Below the pieces are notes generated by a model. It saw nothing but the letters and a program-made list of their open reading frames with translations, ran no database searches and was not told the DNA's origin. Shown in pieces: positions 17,039 through 26,680 of a stretch of 64,000 nucleotides of DNA. The stretch is from JACCTU01 sp963798985 (lineage in GTDB: Bacteria > Actinomycetota > Thermoleophilia > Gaiellales > Gaiellaceae), in the NCBI GenBank assembly GCA_963798985.1, contig CAWCVL010000007.1, positions 806,001 to 870,000 of the forward strand, written 5' to 3'. The translations under genes were made by a program, and so were the position numbers. Each line of letters begins with the position of its first letter. The stretch's first letter is position 1.

Positions 17039-18697
17039 TTAGAGCCGCCCGCTTCTGAGCACGCCCCAGAAGAGCCAGCCGCCGAGCACCGCAGAGAGGA
17101 CGAACCCGAGCACTGAGAGGACGTTCAGGCCGAGGATCTGCGGCCCTTCCGCGAAGATCCCGATCAGGCTCGAGCCGATCAGTCCGCCGGTCACGACGAG
17201 CGCGATCACGAGCCGGTTGAAGACGACGTCGATGCGGTGCATGAACTCGTCGAGCCCCTTGTGCACGAAGCCGACCTCCATCTGGCCGTCCCGCAGCTCC
17301 TCGAGGACGTCGTGCAGCTGGTACGGGATTTCGAGCGCCATCTCGCCCATGCGAACGCCTTCGCGACGCGCGCGGCTCGCGATTCGGTCCGGCGTGAACC
17401 GCTCGACGAGCATCGCACGCGCGTACGGCTTCGCGACCTCGAAGACGTTGAAGTCCGGGTAGAGCTCGACGCCGACCGAGGCGAGCGTCGCGATCGACCG
17501 GTCGAGCAGGAGGTAGCGCGACGGCAGGTGCAGGTTCATCGAGTAGATGAGGTCGAACGTCTCGCGGATCACCACGAGCGGGTCGATCTCCGCGAGGCTC
17601 GCGCCGTAGTAGCGGTAGTAGAGGTCGTTGAGCCGGGCGCGGAAGTCGTCCTCGCGGTCGAGCGGGTAACGCACGCCGAGGTCGCCGAGACGCCGCGGCA
17701 GGTTATCGACGCGCTCCTGCGCCACGTCGATGAACAGCCGCGTCAGCTTCGTCATGTCCTCGTCCGTGAGGCGGCCGACGGCACCGAAGTCGACGAGGCC
17801 GATCGTGCCGTCGGGAAGCACGAGGACGTTCGCTGGATGCGGGTCGCCGTGGAAGAAGCCGTGGCGGAAGATCATCGCCATCCACGCGTCGGTCATCGTG
17901 TGCGCAATCTGGCGCCGGCGCTCGAGAGGCGTCTCGGGCGGCAGGTCGACGAGCTGCACGCCGTCGATGAACTCGAGCGTCAGAACGCGGTGCCGCGAGT
18001 AGCTCCAGTAGACCTTCGGTACCCGGACGCTCTCGTCGTTGCGGAAGTTCCGCCGGAACTTCTCCGCGTTCCGGCCCTCGCGCGTGTAGTCCAGCTCGCC
18101 GCGGATCTGCTGGGCGAACTCGTCGACGAGCTCGTGCGCGTCGATGAAGTCGAGCGCCCTGACCCGCTCCCCGATCACCCGCGCGGCCTGGTAGAGCAGC
18201 GCGAGGTCGGCCTCGATCTGGCGCGGTGCATGCGGCCGTTGCACCTTGACGGCGACGCGGTCGCCGTTCGGGAGCACCGCGTGGTGCACCTGGCCGATCG
18301 ACGCCGCTGCGATCGGCCGTTCCTCGAACTCGACGAAGAGCTTCTCGAGCTCGAGCCCGAGCTCGCTCTCGATCACCTGGCGCACGGCGGAGAACGGCAC
18401 CGGTCGAACGTCGTCCTGGAGGCCGCGGAGCTCGGCGATGATGTCCGGCGGCACGACGTCGGGACGGGTCGAGAGCAGCTGCCCGAACTTGACGAACGTC
18501 GGTCCGAGCTCGTCGAGCAGCTCGCGGAGGCGGACGCCGCGCGCCGAGCGATCCTCTTGTTCTGGTGGCGGGCGCTCCCCCCAGGGGAGCAGGTCGGTCA
18601 GCTTGTGGCGCTCGAAGAAGTAGCCGAAGCCGTGGCGGACCGCGACCTGCGCGATCTCAGAGAGCCGGCCGAGGTTCCGGGTCTTCGTCTGCGCCAT
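17039..18697 (-). CDS. ubiB: ABC1/UbiB-family atypical kinase
   Basis: A 552-residue AarF/UbiB protein. The family-specific KFGQ motif is at 70-73 (TFVKFGQLLSTRPD), an Ala-rich loop AAASIGQVHHA at 130-140, the nucleotide-binding Lys in VAVKVQRP near 151, the catalytic HGDPHPANVL and the metal-binding VDFGAVG. Two C-terminal membrane helices follow (about residues 490-548). UbiB proteins support isoprenoid-quinone synthesis through an ATPase activity. In Actinobacteria the exact role is less clear and may involve menaquinone or lipids. It overlaps the upstream phasin-like gene by 41 bases and ends the queA-secDF operon. Confidence 0.9.
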   Translation of the reverse strand: MAQTKTRNLGRLSEIAQVAVRHGFGYFFERHKLTDLLPWGERPPPEQEDRSARGVRLRELLDELGPTFVKFGQLLSTRPDVVPPDIIAELRGLQDDVRPVPFSAVRQVIESELGLELEKLFVEFEERPIAAASIGQVHHAVLPNGDRVAVKVQRPHAPRQIEADLALLYQAARVIGERVRALDFIDAHELVDEFAQQIRGELDYTREGRNAEKFRRNFRNDESVRVPKVYWSYSRHRVLTLEFIDGVQLVDLPPETPLERRRQIAHTMTDAWMAMIFRHGFFHGDPHPANVLVLPDGTIGLVDFGAVGRLTDEDMTKLTRLFIDVAQERVDNLPRRLGDLGVRYPLDREDDFRARLNDLYYRYYGASLAEIDPLVVIRETFDLIYSMNLHLPSRYLLLDRSIATLASVGVELYPDFNVFEVAKPYARAMLVERFTPDRIASRARREGVRMGEMALEIPYQLHDVLEELRDGQMEVGFVHKGLDEFMHRIDVVFNRLVIALVVTGGLIGSSLIGIFAEGPQILGLNVLSVLGFVLSAVLGGWLFWGVLRSGRL

Positions 18698-18929
18698 CCA
18701 CCGGAAGTGTGACAGGAGGCGGCGCGGATTCCATCAGGCGGATCCGGTGCTCGAGCTGGGCAACGCGCAGCTCCAGGTCTTCGTGCTCGCTCTGGGTGAC
18801 GAAACCGAGCTCGCGCAGGAGCGCGCTCATGTTGTCCGAGGCGCGCTCGCTCACGCGGCCGCTCTCGTCGCGCGCCCAGCCGACGAGCGCCTCGACGACG
18901 TTCCGGGCGGAGTTAACGGGCTCGGCCAT
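18657..18929 (-). CDS. Small coiled-coil protein, phasin/UbiK-like
   Basis: A 90-residue protein: MAEPVNSARNVVEALVGWARD, a helix with the sequence MSALLRELGFVTQSEHEDLELRVAQLEHRIRLME that forms an obvious coiled coil, and an acidic Pro-rich tail. Coiled coils of the form ELGFVTQSEHEDL..RVAQLE resemble the BMFP/UbiK accessory factors and PHA-synthesis phasin regulators. Its overlap with ubiB (41 bases) makes a UbiB-partner role plausible, but this is inference. The ATG at 18929 overlaps the secDF 3' end by 17 bases. Confidence 0.65.
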   Translation of the reverse strand: MAEPVNSARNVVEALVGWARDESGRVSERASDNMSALLRELGFVTQSEHEDLELRVAQLEHRIRLMESAPPPVTLPVDGADEDPEPRPAL

Positions 18930-21652
18930 GCGGTCGCGCCTTGCGACGTTGACGCCGGCGTTCGCGCCTCGCGGTGTCCCCGTCGCCGTCGCCGTCCCCG
19001 TCGTCCGTCGGGGAGAGCAGCGGGATGTCGGGAACGGGCTCCTCGGCGGCCGCGTGTATCGCCTCTTCGGCGACGGCGAGGTCGTCTTCAGGGACATCGG
19101 CCGCCATGCGCTTCGCATACTCCGGCTCGCGCTCCTTCAGCCACGAGAGCAGCGGCACCGCGAGGAAGATCGACGAGTACGCACCCGAGCCGATCCCGAT
19201 CAGGAGCGCGAAGGCGAAGTCCTTGAGCGTGTCGCCGCCGAAGAAGTACAGCGCCCCGATCGGAAGCAGCGTGATGAACGTCGTCGCCAGCGAACGGCGG
19301 ATCGTCTCCCACAGCGACACGTTGCCGATCTCGCGGAACGACGCACGGCGCATCAGCGGAATGTTCTCGCGCACGCGGTCGAGGATGATGATCGAGTCGT
19401 AGATCGAGTAGCCGAGCACCGTCAGGATCGCGGCCACTGTGGCGGTCGAGACCTCCAGCCCGAAGAGCGAGTAGATCCCGATCGCGATCAGCACGTCGTG
19501 CAGGAGCGCGGCGATCGTCGCGACCGCGAACTTCCACTGGAAGCGGACCCAGATGTAGGCGACGACGAGGAGGAGCGAGAACACGACCGCCCACAGGGCG
19601 CTTCGCGCGATCTGACTGCCGAAGCTCGCGGAGACGGTGGTCAAACTCGTCTCGGCGTCGAACTCGTTCTTGATCGCCGCCGTCAGCGACTGCTGCTCGG
19701 CCGGCTTCAGCGCCTGGGTCCGCATCTGGAACTCGCGGTACTCCTGGTTGCCGACCTCGGCGCCGACGCCCTGGATCGTCGCGCCTTCCTGCCCGATCGC
19801 GGCGGCCTGGGTACGAACGTCCTCGAGGGCGACAGGCTGTGCAGTCTGGATCGTCAACTCCGTGCCGCCCCGGAAGTCGATGCCGAGATTGAGGCCTTGG
19901 ATGAGGAGCGATCCGATGGCAATGGCCATGATCGCGCCGGAGATCGCAAACCAGATCTTCCGCTTGCCGACATAGTCGTGGCGGATCCAGTTCGGAATCT
20001 TCGCGCCGGTCGCGCCCATGAACGCAGGACTGTCGAACCAGCGGAAGCCGGCGAGCAGCCCGAGCATGGCGCGCGTCGCGAAGACCGCGGTCACGACGGA
20101 TATCGCGGTACCGATCAGCAGCATCAGCGCGAAGCCCTTGACACCTGCGGTCGCGAGCGAGAACAGGACGAGCGCGGTGATCGCGGTGACGACGTTCGCG
20201 TCGATGATCGTCGAGAGGCCCTTGCCATAGCCGGAGGCGATCGCAGCGCGCACAGATTTCCCTTCGCGCGACTCTTCCTTGATGCGTTCGAACACGACGA
20301 TGTTCGCGTCGGCCGCGACGCCGATCGTCAGGATCATCCCGGCGAAGCCGGGCAGCGTCATCGTCACGTCGAAGATCAGGATCGCGCCGTAGAGCAGCGC
20401 CGCGTAGATCCCGAGGCCGAGCACGGCGATCAGGCCGAGGAAGCGGTAGAAGACGAGCAGGAACAGTGCGACCAGCACGAGCCCCGCGATCGCCGCCTGC
20501 CAGGCCTGCCGGAGGGAGTCCTCGCCGAGCGTCGCCGAGATCTGCGTCTCCTCGAGCGTCACGAACTTGATCGGGAGCGCGCCGGTCTGGAGGACGATCG
20601 CGAGGTCCTTCGCCTCGTTCACCCCGGCCATGCCGGTGATCTGGGCGCCGTTCGAGCCGGAGATCCCGTTCGGGTTCTCGTTGAAGTCGATCGACGGCCA
20701 CGAGCGGATCTCGCCGTCGAGCACGATCGCAAAGTGCTGGAACTGGTCCTGCCCGCCGAAGCTGACGCGCTTGCCGCGCTGCGCGAGCTCACGGGTGATG
20801 TTGCCGAACTTTTCCGTCCCGTCGTTCGTGAACTGCATCAGCACGATCGGCTCGCCGGAGGTCGTGTCGAAGTCGCTCCGCGTGCCCGAGAGCTTGAGGT
20901 CGACGCCCTTCATCTCGGGAATCGGGCGCTCCGCGTTCTCAGGCTGGTACTTGAAGAGGTAGTAGTACGTCACGCCGGGCACGGGGGTGCTCGCGCCCGG
21001 CGGACAGACCACGGCCGAGCCGGCACTGCACGTGATCACGATGCGGTTCTTCGGGACTCCGAGCGCGCGGACGTCCTCCCCACCTTCCTTGAACGCCTTG
21101 CTGTTCTCGGCCGCCTGCTTCGTCGGGAACGGCCCGGCGATCACCTTCTTCGTCGTCGCGTCGAAGACCCTCCAGTCCTTGCCGCCCCCCTCCTGGATGG
21201 ACGACTGCTGGCCGACGAGCAGGTCGTAGAGCGTGCTCGTGCGGGATCGGGATGCCCCGCGAGATCGACGGCGGCACGAGGTCGCCTTCGAGGTCGTAGA
21301 ACTCGAGCTGGGCGGTCTTGCCGATCAACTCGCGGGCCCGGTTGACGTCGGTGACGCCGGCGAGCATCACCGAGATCTGGTCGTCGCCCTGCCGCGCGAC
21401 GATCGGCTCGGAAACGCCCAGCTTGTCGATCCGGTTCCGGATGATCGTCTCGGAGCGCTTGAGGTCGTTTTCGGTGATCTGCCGGTTGGGCGGCGGATCC
21501 GCCTTCAGCACGACCTGGAGGCCGCCCTGGAGGTCGAGGCCGAGCACCGGCTTCTTGTAGAAGGGCGATTGCGGCAGCGCGATCAGCGCCACGCCGACGA
21601 GGGCGAGGACGATCAGCGATACGAGGACGAGGTACGACCGGCGGGTGTTCAA
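18913..21652 (-). CDS. secDF: Fused protein translocase subunit SecDF, one frame break
   Basis: SecD and SecF use the proton gradient to help pull proteins out through SecYEG. Here both are one open frame of about 912 residues. SecD has MNTRRSYLVLVSLIVLALVG, the GLDLQGGLQVVLKAD motif, RNRIDKLGVSEP and a five-helix RND block with AADANIVVFERIKEE. SecF starts at GKRKIWFAISGAIM with GLNLGIDFRGGTELT and ends with LDRVRENIP and the last helices. Acidic/Arg-rich C-terminal tail. A +1 break lies near 21228-21240 in SecD (GIPIPHEH then TLYDLLVGQQ); the span is 3n+1. It follows yajC by 12 bases. Confidence 0.93.
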
Positions 21653-21664
21653 GCCGCGCTCAGG

Positions 21665-21937
21665 TTAGCTGGGATCCGCCGCTTCGGCGCTTCCCGGAGC
21701 GAGCTGGGAGACAGCCCGTTTGTCGACCTTCACAAACGTCTCGGGGGCGATCTCGAGCCGGATGTGATCCTCGTCGACGTGGTCGATCCGGCCGTAGAGC
21801 CCGCCGGAAGTCACGACCTCCTGGCCGCGCTCGAGACCCTCGATCAGCTGGCCCTGGCGCTGCGCGCGGCGGCGTTGGGGGCGGATGATCAGGACCCAGA
21901 ACAGGACGGCGAGCACGACAAGCGGAAGGAACTCCAT
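21665..21937 (-). CDS. yajC: Preprotein translocase subunit YajC
   Basis: A 90-residue single-span membrane protein of the SecDF-YajC complex. The membrane segment is MEFLPLVVLAVLFWVLIIRP (residues 1-20), followed by the family motif RPQRRRAQRQGQLIEGLERGQEVVTSGGLYGRI and the soluble beta domain ending in VKVDKRAVSQL. Its ATG immediately follows the tgt stop with no gap. queA-tgt-yajC-secD-secF is a widely conserved gene order. Confidence 0.94.
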   Translation of the reverse strand: MEFLPLVVLAVLFWVLIIRPQRRRAQRQGQLIEGLERGQEVVTSGGLYGRIDHVDEDHIRLEIAPETFVKVDKRAVSQLAPGSAEAADPS

Positions 21938-23059
21938 TCAGTGGCCTTTCGTTGCGGAAGCCGCGGCGAGGCGGTCGAGCGCGTCGGCGCGGTAGGCGGC
22001 GAGCTCGCCCCGCTCGATCGCGGCACGAGCGCCCGCGGTCAGGTCGATCAGGAACCGGAGATTATGAAGGCTGAGGAGCCGCAGACCGAGCAGTTCCTGC
22101 TGGTTGACGAGATGGCGGATGTACGCGCGCGAGAAGCGCTCGCACGCAGGGCAGCTACAGCTCTCGTCCAGCGGCGCTGGGTCGCGGGCGAAGCGGGCGT
22201 TCCGCAGGTTCAGCCGGCCCTCCCACGTCAGGGCGCTCCCGGTGCGCGCCGTGCGCGTCGGAAGCACGCAGTCGAACATGTCGACGCCGCGAGCGATCAC
22301 CTCCAGCACGCCTTCGGGGTCGCCGATCCCCATGAAGTAGCGCGGCTTCTCGGACGGAAGGAGCTCGGTCGCCCACGCGGTCGTCTCGAACAGCTGCTCG
22401 CGCGACTCGCCGATCGCGAGCCCGCCGATCGCGTTGCCGTCGAAGTCGAGCTCGACGATCTCCTCGATCGAGCGACGTCTCAGCTCCGGATCGACGCCGC
22501 CTTGCGCGATCCCGAAGCGGAGCTGGCCGGGCGCGCGGGGTGCGTTCCGCTGCCGTCGCGCCCACTCGGTCGTACGGCGCACGGCTTGCTCGAGCTCCGC
22601 GCGCGACGCGTCGGGCGGCAGGACGACATCGAGGCACATCGCGACGTCGGAGCCGAGCGCGCGCTGGATCTTCGCCGCGTCCTCCGGGGTCAGTCGCGCG
22701 GCCTCGCCGTCGTAGACCGAGCGGAACGTCACTGCGTCGTCGTCGACGCCGAGCAACGTGTCTCGGAGCGAGAAGACCTGGAACCCGCCCGAGTCGGTCA
22801 AGATCGGCCCGTCCCAGCCCATGAACGCGTGCAGGCCGCCGAGCTCTGCGATCACGTCCTCCCCAGGTCGGAAGTGCAGGTGATAGGTGTTGCCGAGGAC
22901 GATCGACGCGCCGAGCGCACGTACCTCGTCGGGATGGAGGCTCTTCACGGTCGCCTTCGTTCCGACGGGCATGAACGCGGGCGTCGGCACGTCGCCGTGT
23001 GCCGTGCGCAGCACGCCGGCGCGCGCCGCACCGTCCGTCGTCTCGAGTACGTAGCTCAC
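21938..23059 (-). CDS. tgt: tRNA-guanine(34) transglycosylase Tgt
   Basis: Tgt swaps guanine for the queuine precursor preQ1 at the wobble position of GUN-anticodon tRNAs. Catalytic Asp89 is in LTDSGGFQVFSL. GGLAIGES, MGIGDPEGVLEVIARGVDMFDCVLPTR (second Asp) and the zinc site CSCPACERFSRAYIRHL are all present. The GTG at 23059 (VSYVLETTDG) overlaps the queA stop (GTGA); the longer frame upstream only shadows queA. 373 residues is the normal bacterial length. Confidence 0.95.
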   Translation of the reverse strand: MSYVLETTDGAARAGVLRTAHGDVPTPAFMPVGTKATVKSLHPDEVRALGASIVLGNTYHLHFRPGEDVIAELGGLHAFMGWDGPILTDSGGFQVFSLRDTLLGVDDDAVTFRSVYDGEAARLTPEDAAKIQRALGSDVAMCLDVVLPPDASRAELEQAVRRTTEWARRQRNAPRAPGQLRFGIAQGGVDPELRRRSIEEIVELDFDGNAIGGLAIGESREQLFETTAWATELLPSEKPRYFMGIGDPEGVLEVIARGVDMFDCVLPTRTARTGSALTWEGRLNLRNARFARDPAPLDESCSCPACERFSRAYIRHLVNQQELLGLRLLSLHNLRFLIDLTAGARAAIERGELAAYRADALDRLAAASATKGH

Positions 23060-23985
23060 AGGATCAGCATCGCATCGCCGAACGAGTAGAAGCGGTACCG
23101 CTCTTCGACCGCCAGCCGGTAGAGCTCGCGCGTCTGCTCCACGCCGGCGAACGCCATCACGAGCGCGAGCAGCGTCGAACGAGGCAGGTGGAAGTTCGTG
23201 AGGAGCGCGTCCACGCGCCGGAAGTCGAAGCCCGGCGTGACGAAGAGCGACGTGCGGCCCGCGGGCGAGCCTCCCCGCGCGAGGGTCTCGAGGACGCGAA
23301 CCGACGTCGTGCCGACGGCGAGCACGCGATCGGCGGCGCGGATTCGCTCCCACGCCTCCGGCCGAACGTCGTAGCGCTCGCCGTGCAGCGCGTGCTCTTC
23401 GAGGGTGTCGGCTGCGACCGGGCGAAACGTGTCGAGCCCGACGTGGAGCGTGACGCGCTCGACGTCGAGCAACGAGAGCAGCTCCGGCGTGAAGTGCAGC
23501 CCGGCGGTCGGCGCCGCGGCCGAGCCGGGGTCTCGCGCGTAGACCGTCTGGTATCGCCCAGGATCCTCGAGCGGGACGCCGATGTACGGCGGGAGCGGCA
23601 CCTCGCCGGCCGGCTCGCCGTCGAGGCGGAGCCGCCAGCGGCCCTCGCCCAGGTGCTCGAGCAGCTCCACCGGGCCGTAGCGCCTGCCCGCGCGCAGACG
23701 GCGTGTCGGCCGGGCAAGTCCCTCCCAGACCCCGTCCTCGACCCGCTCCAGCAACAGAACCTCTCCCTTGGGCTCCGAGATCGGGATCCGCGCCGGCACG
23801 ACCCGCGTGTCGTTGACGACGACGAGCTCGCCGCGCAGCTCCGCGGGCAGCTCGCCGAAGTGTCGATGCCGCACATCGCCGCTCGCCCGGTCGAAGATCA
23901 GAAGCCTCGACTCGTCACGCCGCTCGAGCGGCCGTTGGGCGATCAGCTCCGGCGGCAGCTCGTAGTCCAGCTCCGTGGTTTGCAT
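23056..23985 (-). CDS. queA: S-adenosylmethionine:tRNA ribosyltransferase-isomerase QueA
   Basis: QueA transfers and isomerises the ribosyl part of SAM onto preQ1-tRNA to form epoxyqueuosine. Family blocks: LDYELPPELIAQRPLERRD at residues 6-24, VVVNDTRVVPARI, PLPPYI, YQTVYARDPGSAAAPTAGLHFT, VTLHVGLDTFRPV and LLTNFHLPRSTLLALVMAF. At 309 residues it is slightly short but complete. It starts the queA-tgt-yajC-secDF operon and diverges from the coiled-coil gene at 24013 with only 27 bases between. Confidence 0.94.
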   Translation of the reverse strand: MQTTELDYELPPELIAQRPLERRDESRLLIFDRASGDVRHRHFGELPAELRGELVVVNDTRVVPARIPISEPKGEVLLLERVEDGVWEGLARPTRRLRAGRRYGPVELLEHLGEGRWRLRLDGEPAGEVPLPPYIGVPLEDPGRYQTVYARDPGSAAAPTAGLHFTPELLSLLDVERVTLHVGLDTFRPVAADTLEEHALHGERYDVRPEAWERIRAADRVLAVGTTSVRVLETLARGGSPAGRTSLFVTPGFDFRRVDALLTNFHLPRSTLLALVMAFAGVEQTRELYRLAVEERYRFYSFGDAMLIL

Positions 23986-24012
23986 CCGACGAGCAGGGTA
24001 GTCTTGCCTCCG

Positions 24013-24468
24013 ATGGATCAGGACGCGATCGAGCGCGCGCGGCAGCGTCTTTCAGAGGCGGCCGAGGGACGCACCGACGCAGCGGGCGTCGAGGCAGCGC
24101 TGGAGCGCGCCCGGAAGGGTCTCGAGGACCTCGCGACGGCTGCCGCTGAGCTCGAAGCGACGTTGCCGGCGAAGGTCGGCGAGGCCGTCAAGGAAGGCGT
24201 CGCATCTGAAGCGCGGCCCGTCGGGCGCCAGCTCGCCGAGGTCCGCGGCCTGATGAACCAGCTGCTCCGCCGGCTCGAGCGGCTCGAGGGCGACGTTCTC
24301 GCGGAGCGCCACGCCCGCGTCGACGACCTCGGGCTTCTCGTCGACCTGCTCACGTCCGGCTGGAAAGGCGTCGACGAACGGCTTGCTCGGCTCGAGCAGC
24401 ATCTGCAGACGGGCGCCGGTGCGGTCGTGTACCGCATCGAAGAGCGCCGCCCCGCCAGCGGCGAATAA
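24013..24468 (+). CDS. Conserved-looking coiled-coil protein of unknown function
   Basis: A 151-residue, strongly helical acidic protein with no membrane segment. It has repeated heptad-like stretches (ALERARKGLEDLATAAAELEATL, EVRGLMNQLLRRLERLEGDVLAERHARVDDLGLLVDLL). It probably forms an extended coiled coil. I do not recognise a family. The ATG at 24013 is the only start giving the full helical region. Divergent from queA. Repeat copy 3 follows its stop. Confidence 0.7.
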   Translation: MDQDAIERARQRLSEAAEGRTDAAGVEAALERARKGLEDLATAAAELEATLPAKVGEAVKEGVASEARPVGRQLAEVRGLMNQLLRRLERLEGDVLAERHARVDDLGLLVDLLTSGWKGVDERLARLEQHLQTGAGAVVYRIEERRPASGE

Positions 24469-24482
24469 CCAAAAGGGTTGAT

Positions 24483-24571
24483 GTGAAGTCGTTGCGGCAG
24501 CGGCCGCGAAGCGGCCGCCTTTAGGTGCCAAGCGGTCGCGCATCCGCGTGAGCGGATTCGCGACTTGCGCA
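24483..24571 (+). repeat. Interspersed two-hairpin repeat, copy 3
   Basis: Starts 14 bases after the coiled-coil gene's stop. Plus strand: GTGAAGTCGTTGCGGCA, perfect hairpin GCGGCCGC-GAA-GCGGCCGC, CTTTAGG, linker TGCCAAGCGG, then a second module with one change (GCGCATCCGCG) paired to AGCGGATTCGCGAC, and TTGCGC. It lies between convergent genes. Confidence 0.88.
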
Positions 24572-24582
24572 TCTACAGCTAA

Positions 24583-25948
24583 TTAGCTCGGGAGGACGAG
24601 CAGGAACCGGCTGCCGCGGCCGGGCTCGCTCTCGAGGTCGATTCGCCCGCCGAGCGCAGCCGCGAGCTCCCGCGCGATCGCGAGGCCGAGACCCGTCCCA
24701 CCCGCACCGTCCTGCGAGACGAACGGGCGGAAGATTCGCTCGCGCTCGTCGGCCGTGATCCCAGGCCCCGTGTCGTCGACGGCGACACGGATGTTGCCGT
24801 TCGCTTGCTCGAGGCTCAGCCCGATTCTTCCTCCGTCGGGCGTCCAGCGGAACGCGTTCTGCAGGAGGTTCGAGATGATCTGCAGCACGCGGTCGCCGTC
24901 GGTGACGATCACCGGGTGCGCCTCGACGTCACGCTGGTAGTCGATCGCGCGCCGGCGCGCCTCCTCGCTGAACGCCGTGTACGCCTGCTCGCAGAGCGCC
25001 TGCATGTCGACCTCTTCCTGCAGGAGCGTGAAGCGGTGCGCGTCCAGCTTCGCGAGGTCGAGGATGTCGCCGACGAGCCGCGACAGCCTGTCGGCCTCGA
25101 GCGCGATCACGTCGAGCGACGCGCTCCGCAGCTCGGGGTCCTCGACGACGCCCTCGCGGAGTGCGTCGACGTGGCCGCGGATCGCGGTCAGCGGCGTCCG
25201 CAGCTCGTGCGAGACCGACATCAGGAAGCTGCGCTCGCGCTCGTCGGCCTCGGCGAGTCGCGAGGCCATCTCACGGAAGCGCTCGGCGAGGTGCCCGATC
25301 TCGTCGCCCGACGGAACCTCGGGGATCACGACCTCGTAGCGGCCCTCCGCGATCTGGTCGGCCGCACCGGCGAGTTGGCGCATCGGCTTCGAGATCCGTC
25401 GCGACAGGTAGAAGACGAGGCCGGCCGCGCACGAGCAGGCCGCCGACGATGCCGAACGCCAGCCGCTGGAGAAGCGTCACCCACTGCGCCTGCAGCTCGG
25501 CGCGCGGCTTCGCGACTGCGAACACGCCGAACCGCACGTCGTTCTCCTCGAACGGGCGCGCGACGGCGAGGTAGCGGCGGTCGTCGTCGGCCGGGGTGAA
25601 CTCGAAGACCGTGCCCCGCCCGGCAGGAAGCGCGTTGACGTCGACGATGTTCAGGGGGAGCTGACGGAAGCCGGAGTTCTCGCCCGGGAAGAGCGACTGG
25701 CCGACGTAGTAGATCCGGTCACCGGTGGACTTCTCGAGCGCCCGCGGGCCGTACGGCTGCGCCCCTCTCGCGATCTGTTGCCCGAACAGCTCGGTCAGGC
25801 CCGCCGCCTCGCGTTGGAGCTCTCGCACCGACTGTTCCCGCGCGTAGTCCTGGAAGAGCCGGAGCGCGACAGCCGACGAGATCAAGAGCGCGAGGGCGAT
25901 CCCTGCGAGGAAGAGGGCCGGGAGCCTGAAGCTGAGCGACCGGAACAT
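24583..25948 (-). CDS. Membrane sensor histidine kinase, one frame break
   Basis: N-terminal membrane helix (LPALFLAGIALALLISSAVAL), an extracytoplasmic sensor of about 135 residues, and a second helix (FGIVGGLLV then AAGLVFYLSRRISKPM). A HAMP linker (AADQIAEGRYEVVIPEVPSGDEIGHL), HisKA H-box SHELRTPLTAIRGH, then HATPase_c with the N-box QIISNLLQNAFRWTP, DTGPGIT and GGTGLGLAIA complete it. A +1 break lies near 25428-25432 inside the second helix; span 3n+1, about 454 residues. It follows its response regulator by 33 bases, an ordinary RR-HK operon. The sensed signal is unknown. Confidence 0.9.
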
Positions 25949-25981
25949 GCCGGTTCTAAGGGTAGGGGCGGAGCCGGGGGC

Positions 25982-26680
25982 TCAGGCGGCGTCGCGGGCG
26001 GGCGAGACCTTGTAGCCCACGCCCCAGACGGTCACGATCGGCGACGCGTCGCCCAGTTTCCGCCGCAGCTGGCGCACGTGGACGTCGACCGTCCTCGTGT
26101 CTCCCGCGAACGTGTACCCCCACACCCGCTCGAGCAGCTGGTCGCGGGTCAGCACGAGTCCCTTGTGGTCGAGGAGCTCCCACAGCAGGTCGAACTCCTT
26201 CGGGGCGAGCTGGATCTCCTCCTCGCCGACGCGAACCTCGCGCCGGCCGGCGTCGATCTTCAGGTCGCCGTGCTGGAGCTGCGCGCTCTCCTTCTCCCGG
26301 CGGTCCGGGGTCGCGCGGCGCAGGATCGACTTCACGCGCGCGACGAGCTCGCGCGGGTTGAACGGCTTCGTCAGGTAGTCGTCCGCGCCGACCTCGAGCC
26401 CGATGATCTTGTCGACGTCCTCGTCGCGCGCCGTGAGCATCAGGATCGGCACGTCCGAGCTCTTGCGGATGCGGCGGCAGACCTCGATCCCGTCGATGTC
26501 GGGAAGCATCAGGTCGAGGATGATCAGCGTCAGGTCGCCCTTGGCAGCCTGCGTCAGCGCCTCGGTGCCGTTCGCGGCCGTGCGCACGGCGTAGCCGGCG
26601 TTCTTCAGGTAGAGCGAGACGAAGGACGCGATCGAGGACTCGTCCTCGACCACCAGGACGGTCTGCGTCTGCTGCGCCAC
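25982..26680 (-). CDS. OmpR/PhoB-family response regulator
   Basis: A 232-residue two-domain regulator. The receiver has the intact acidic pocket VVEDE, phospho-acceptor Asp in LIILDLMLPDIDG (near residue 55), Thr in MLTARDE and Lys in LTKPF. The winged helix ends QLAPKEFDLLWELLDHKGLVLTRDQLLERVWGYTF..TVDVHVRQLRRKLGD..VWGVGYKV. The GTG start overlaps the stop of the upstream secreted-protein gene. Partner of the kinase at 24583. Confidence 0.92.
   Translation of the reverse strand: MAQQTQTVLVVEDESSIASFVSLYLKNAGYAVRTAANGTEALTQAAKGDLTLIILDLMLPDIDGIEVCRRIRKSSDVPILMLTARDEDVDKIIGLEVGADDYLTKPFNPRELVARVKSILRRATPDRREKESAQLQHGDLKIDAGRREVRVGEEEIQLAPKEFDLLWELLDHKGLVLTRDQLLERVWGYTFAGDTRTVDVHVRQLRRKLGDASPIVTVWGVGYKVSPARDAA

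Noticed and set aside
18565..21345. A 926-codon plus-strand frame opposite secDF
   Set aside because: Composition (RRDEHQ-rich, no hydrophobic core) is typical of antisense shadows. SecDF motifs on the minus strand explain the region.
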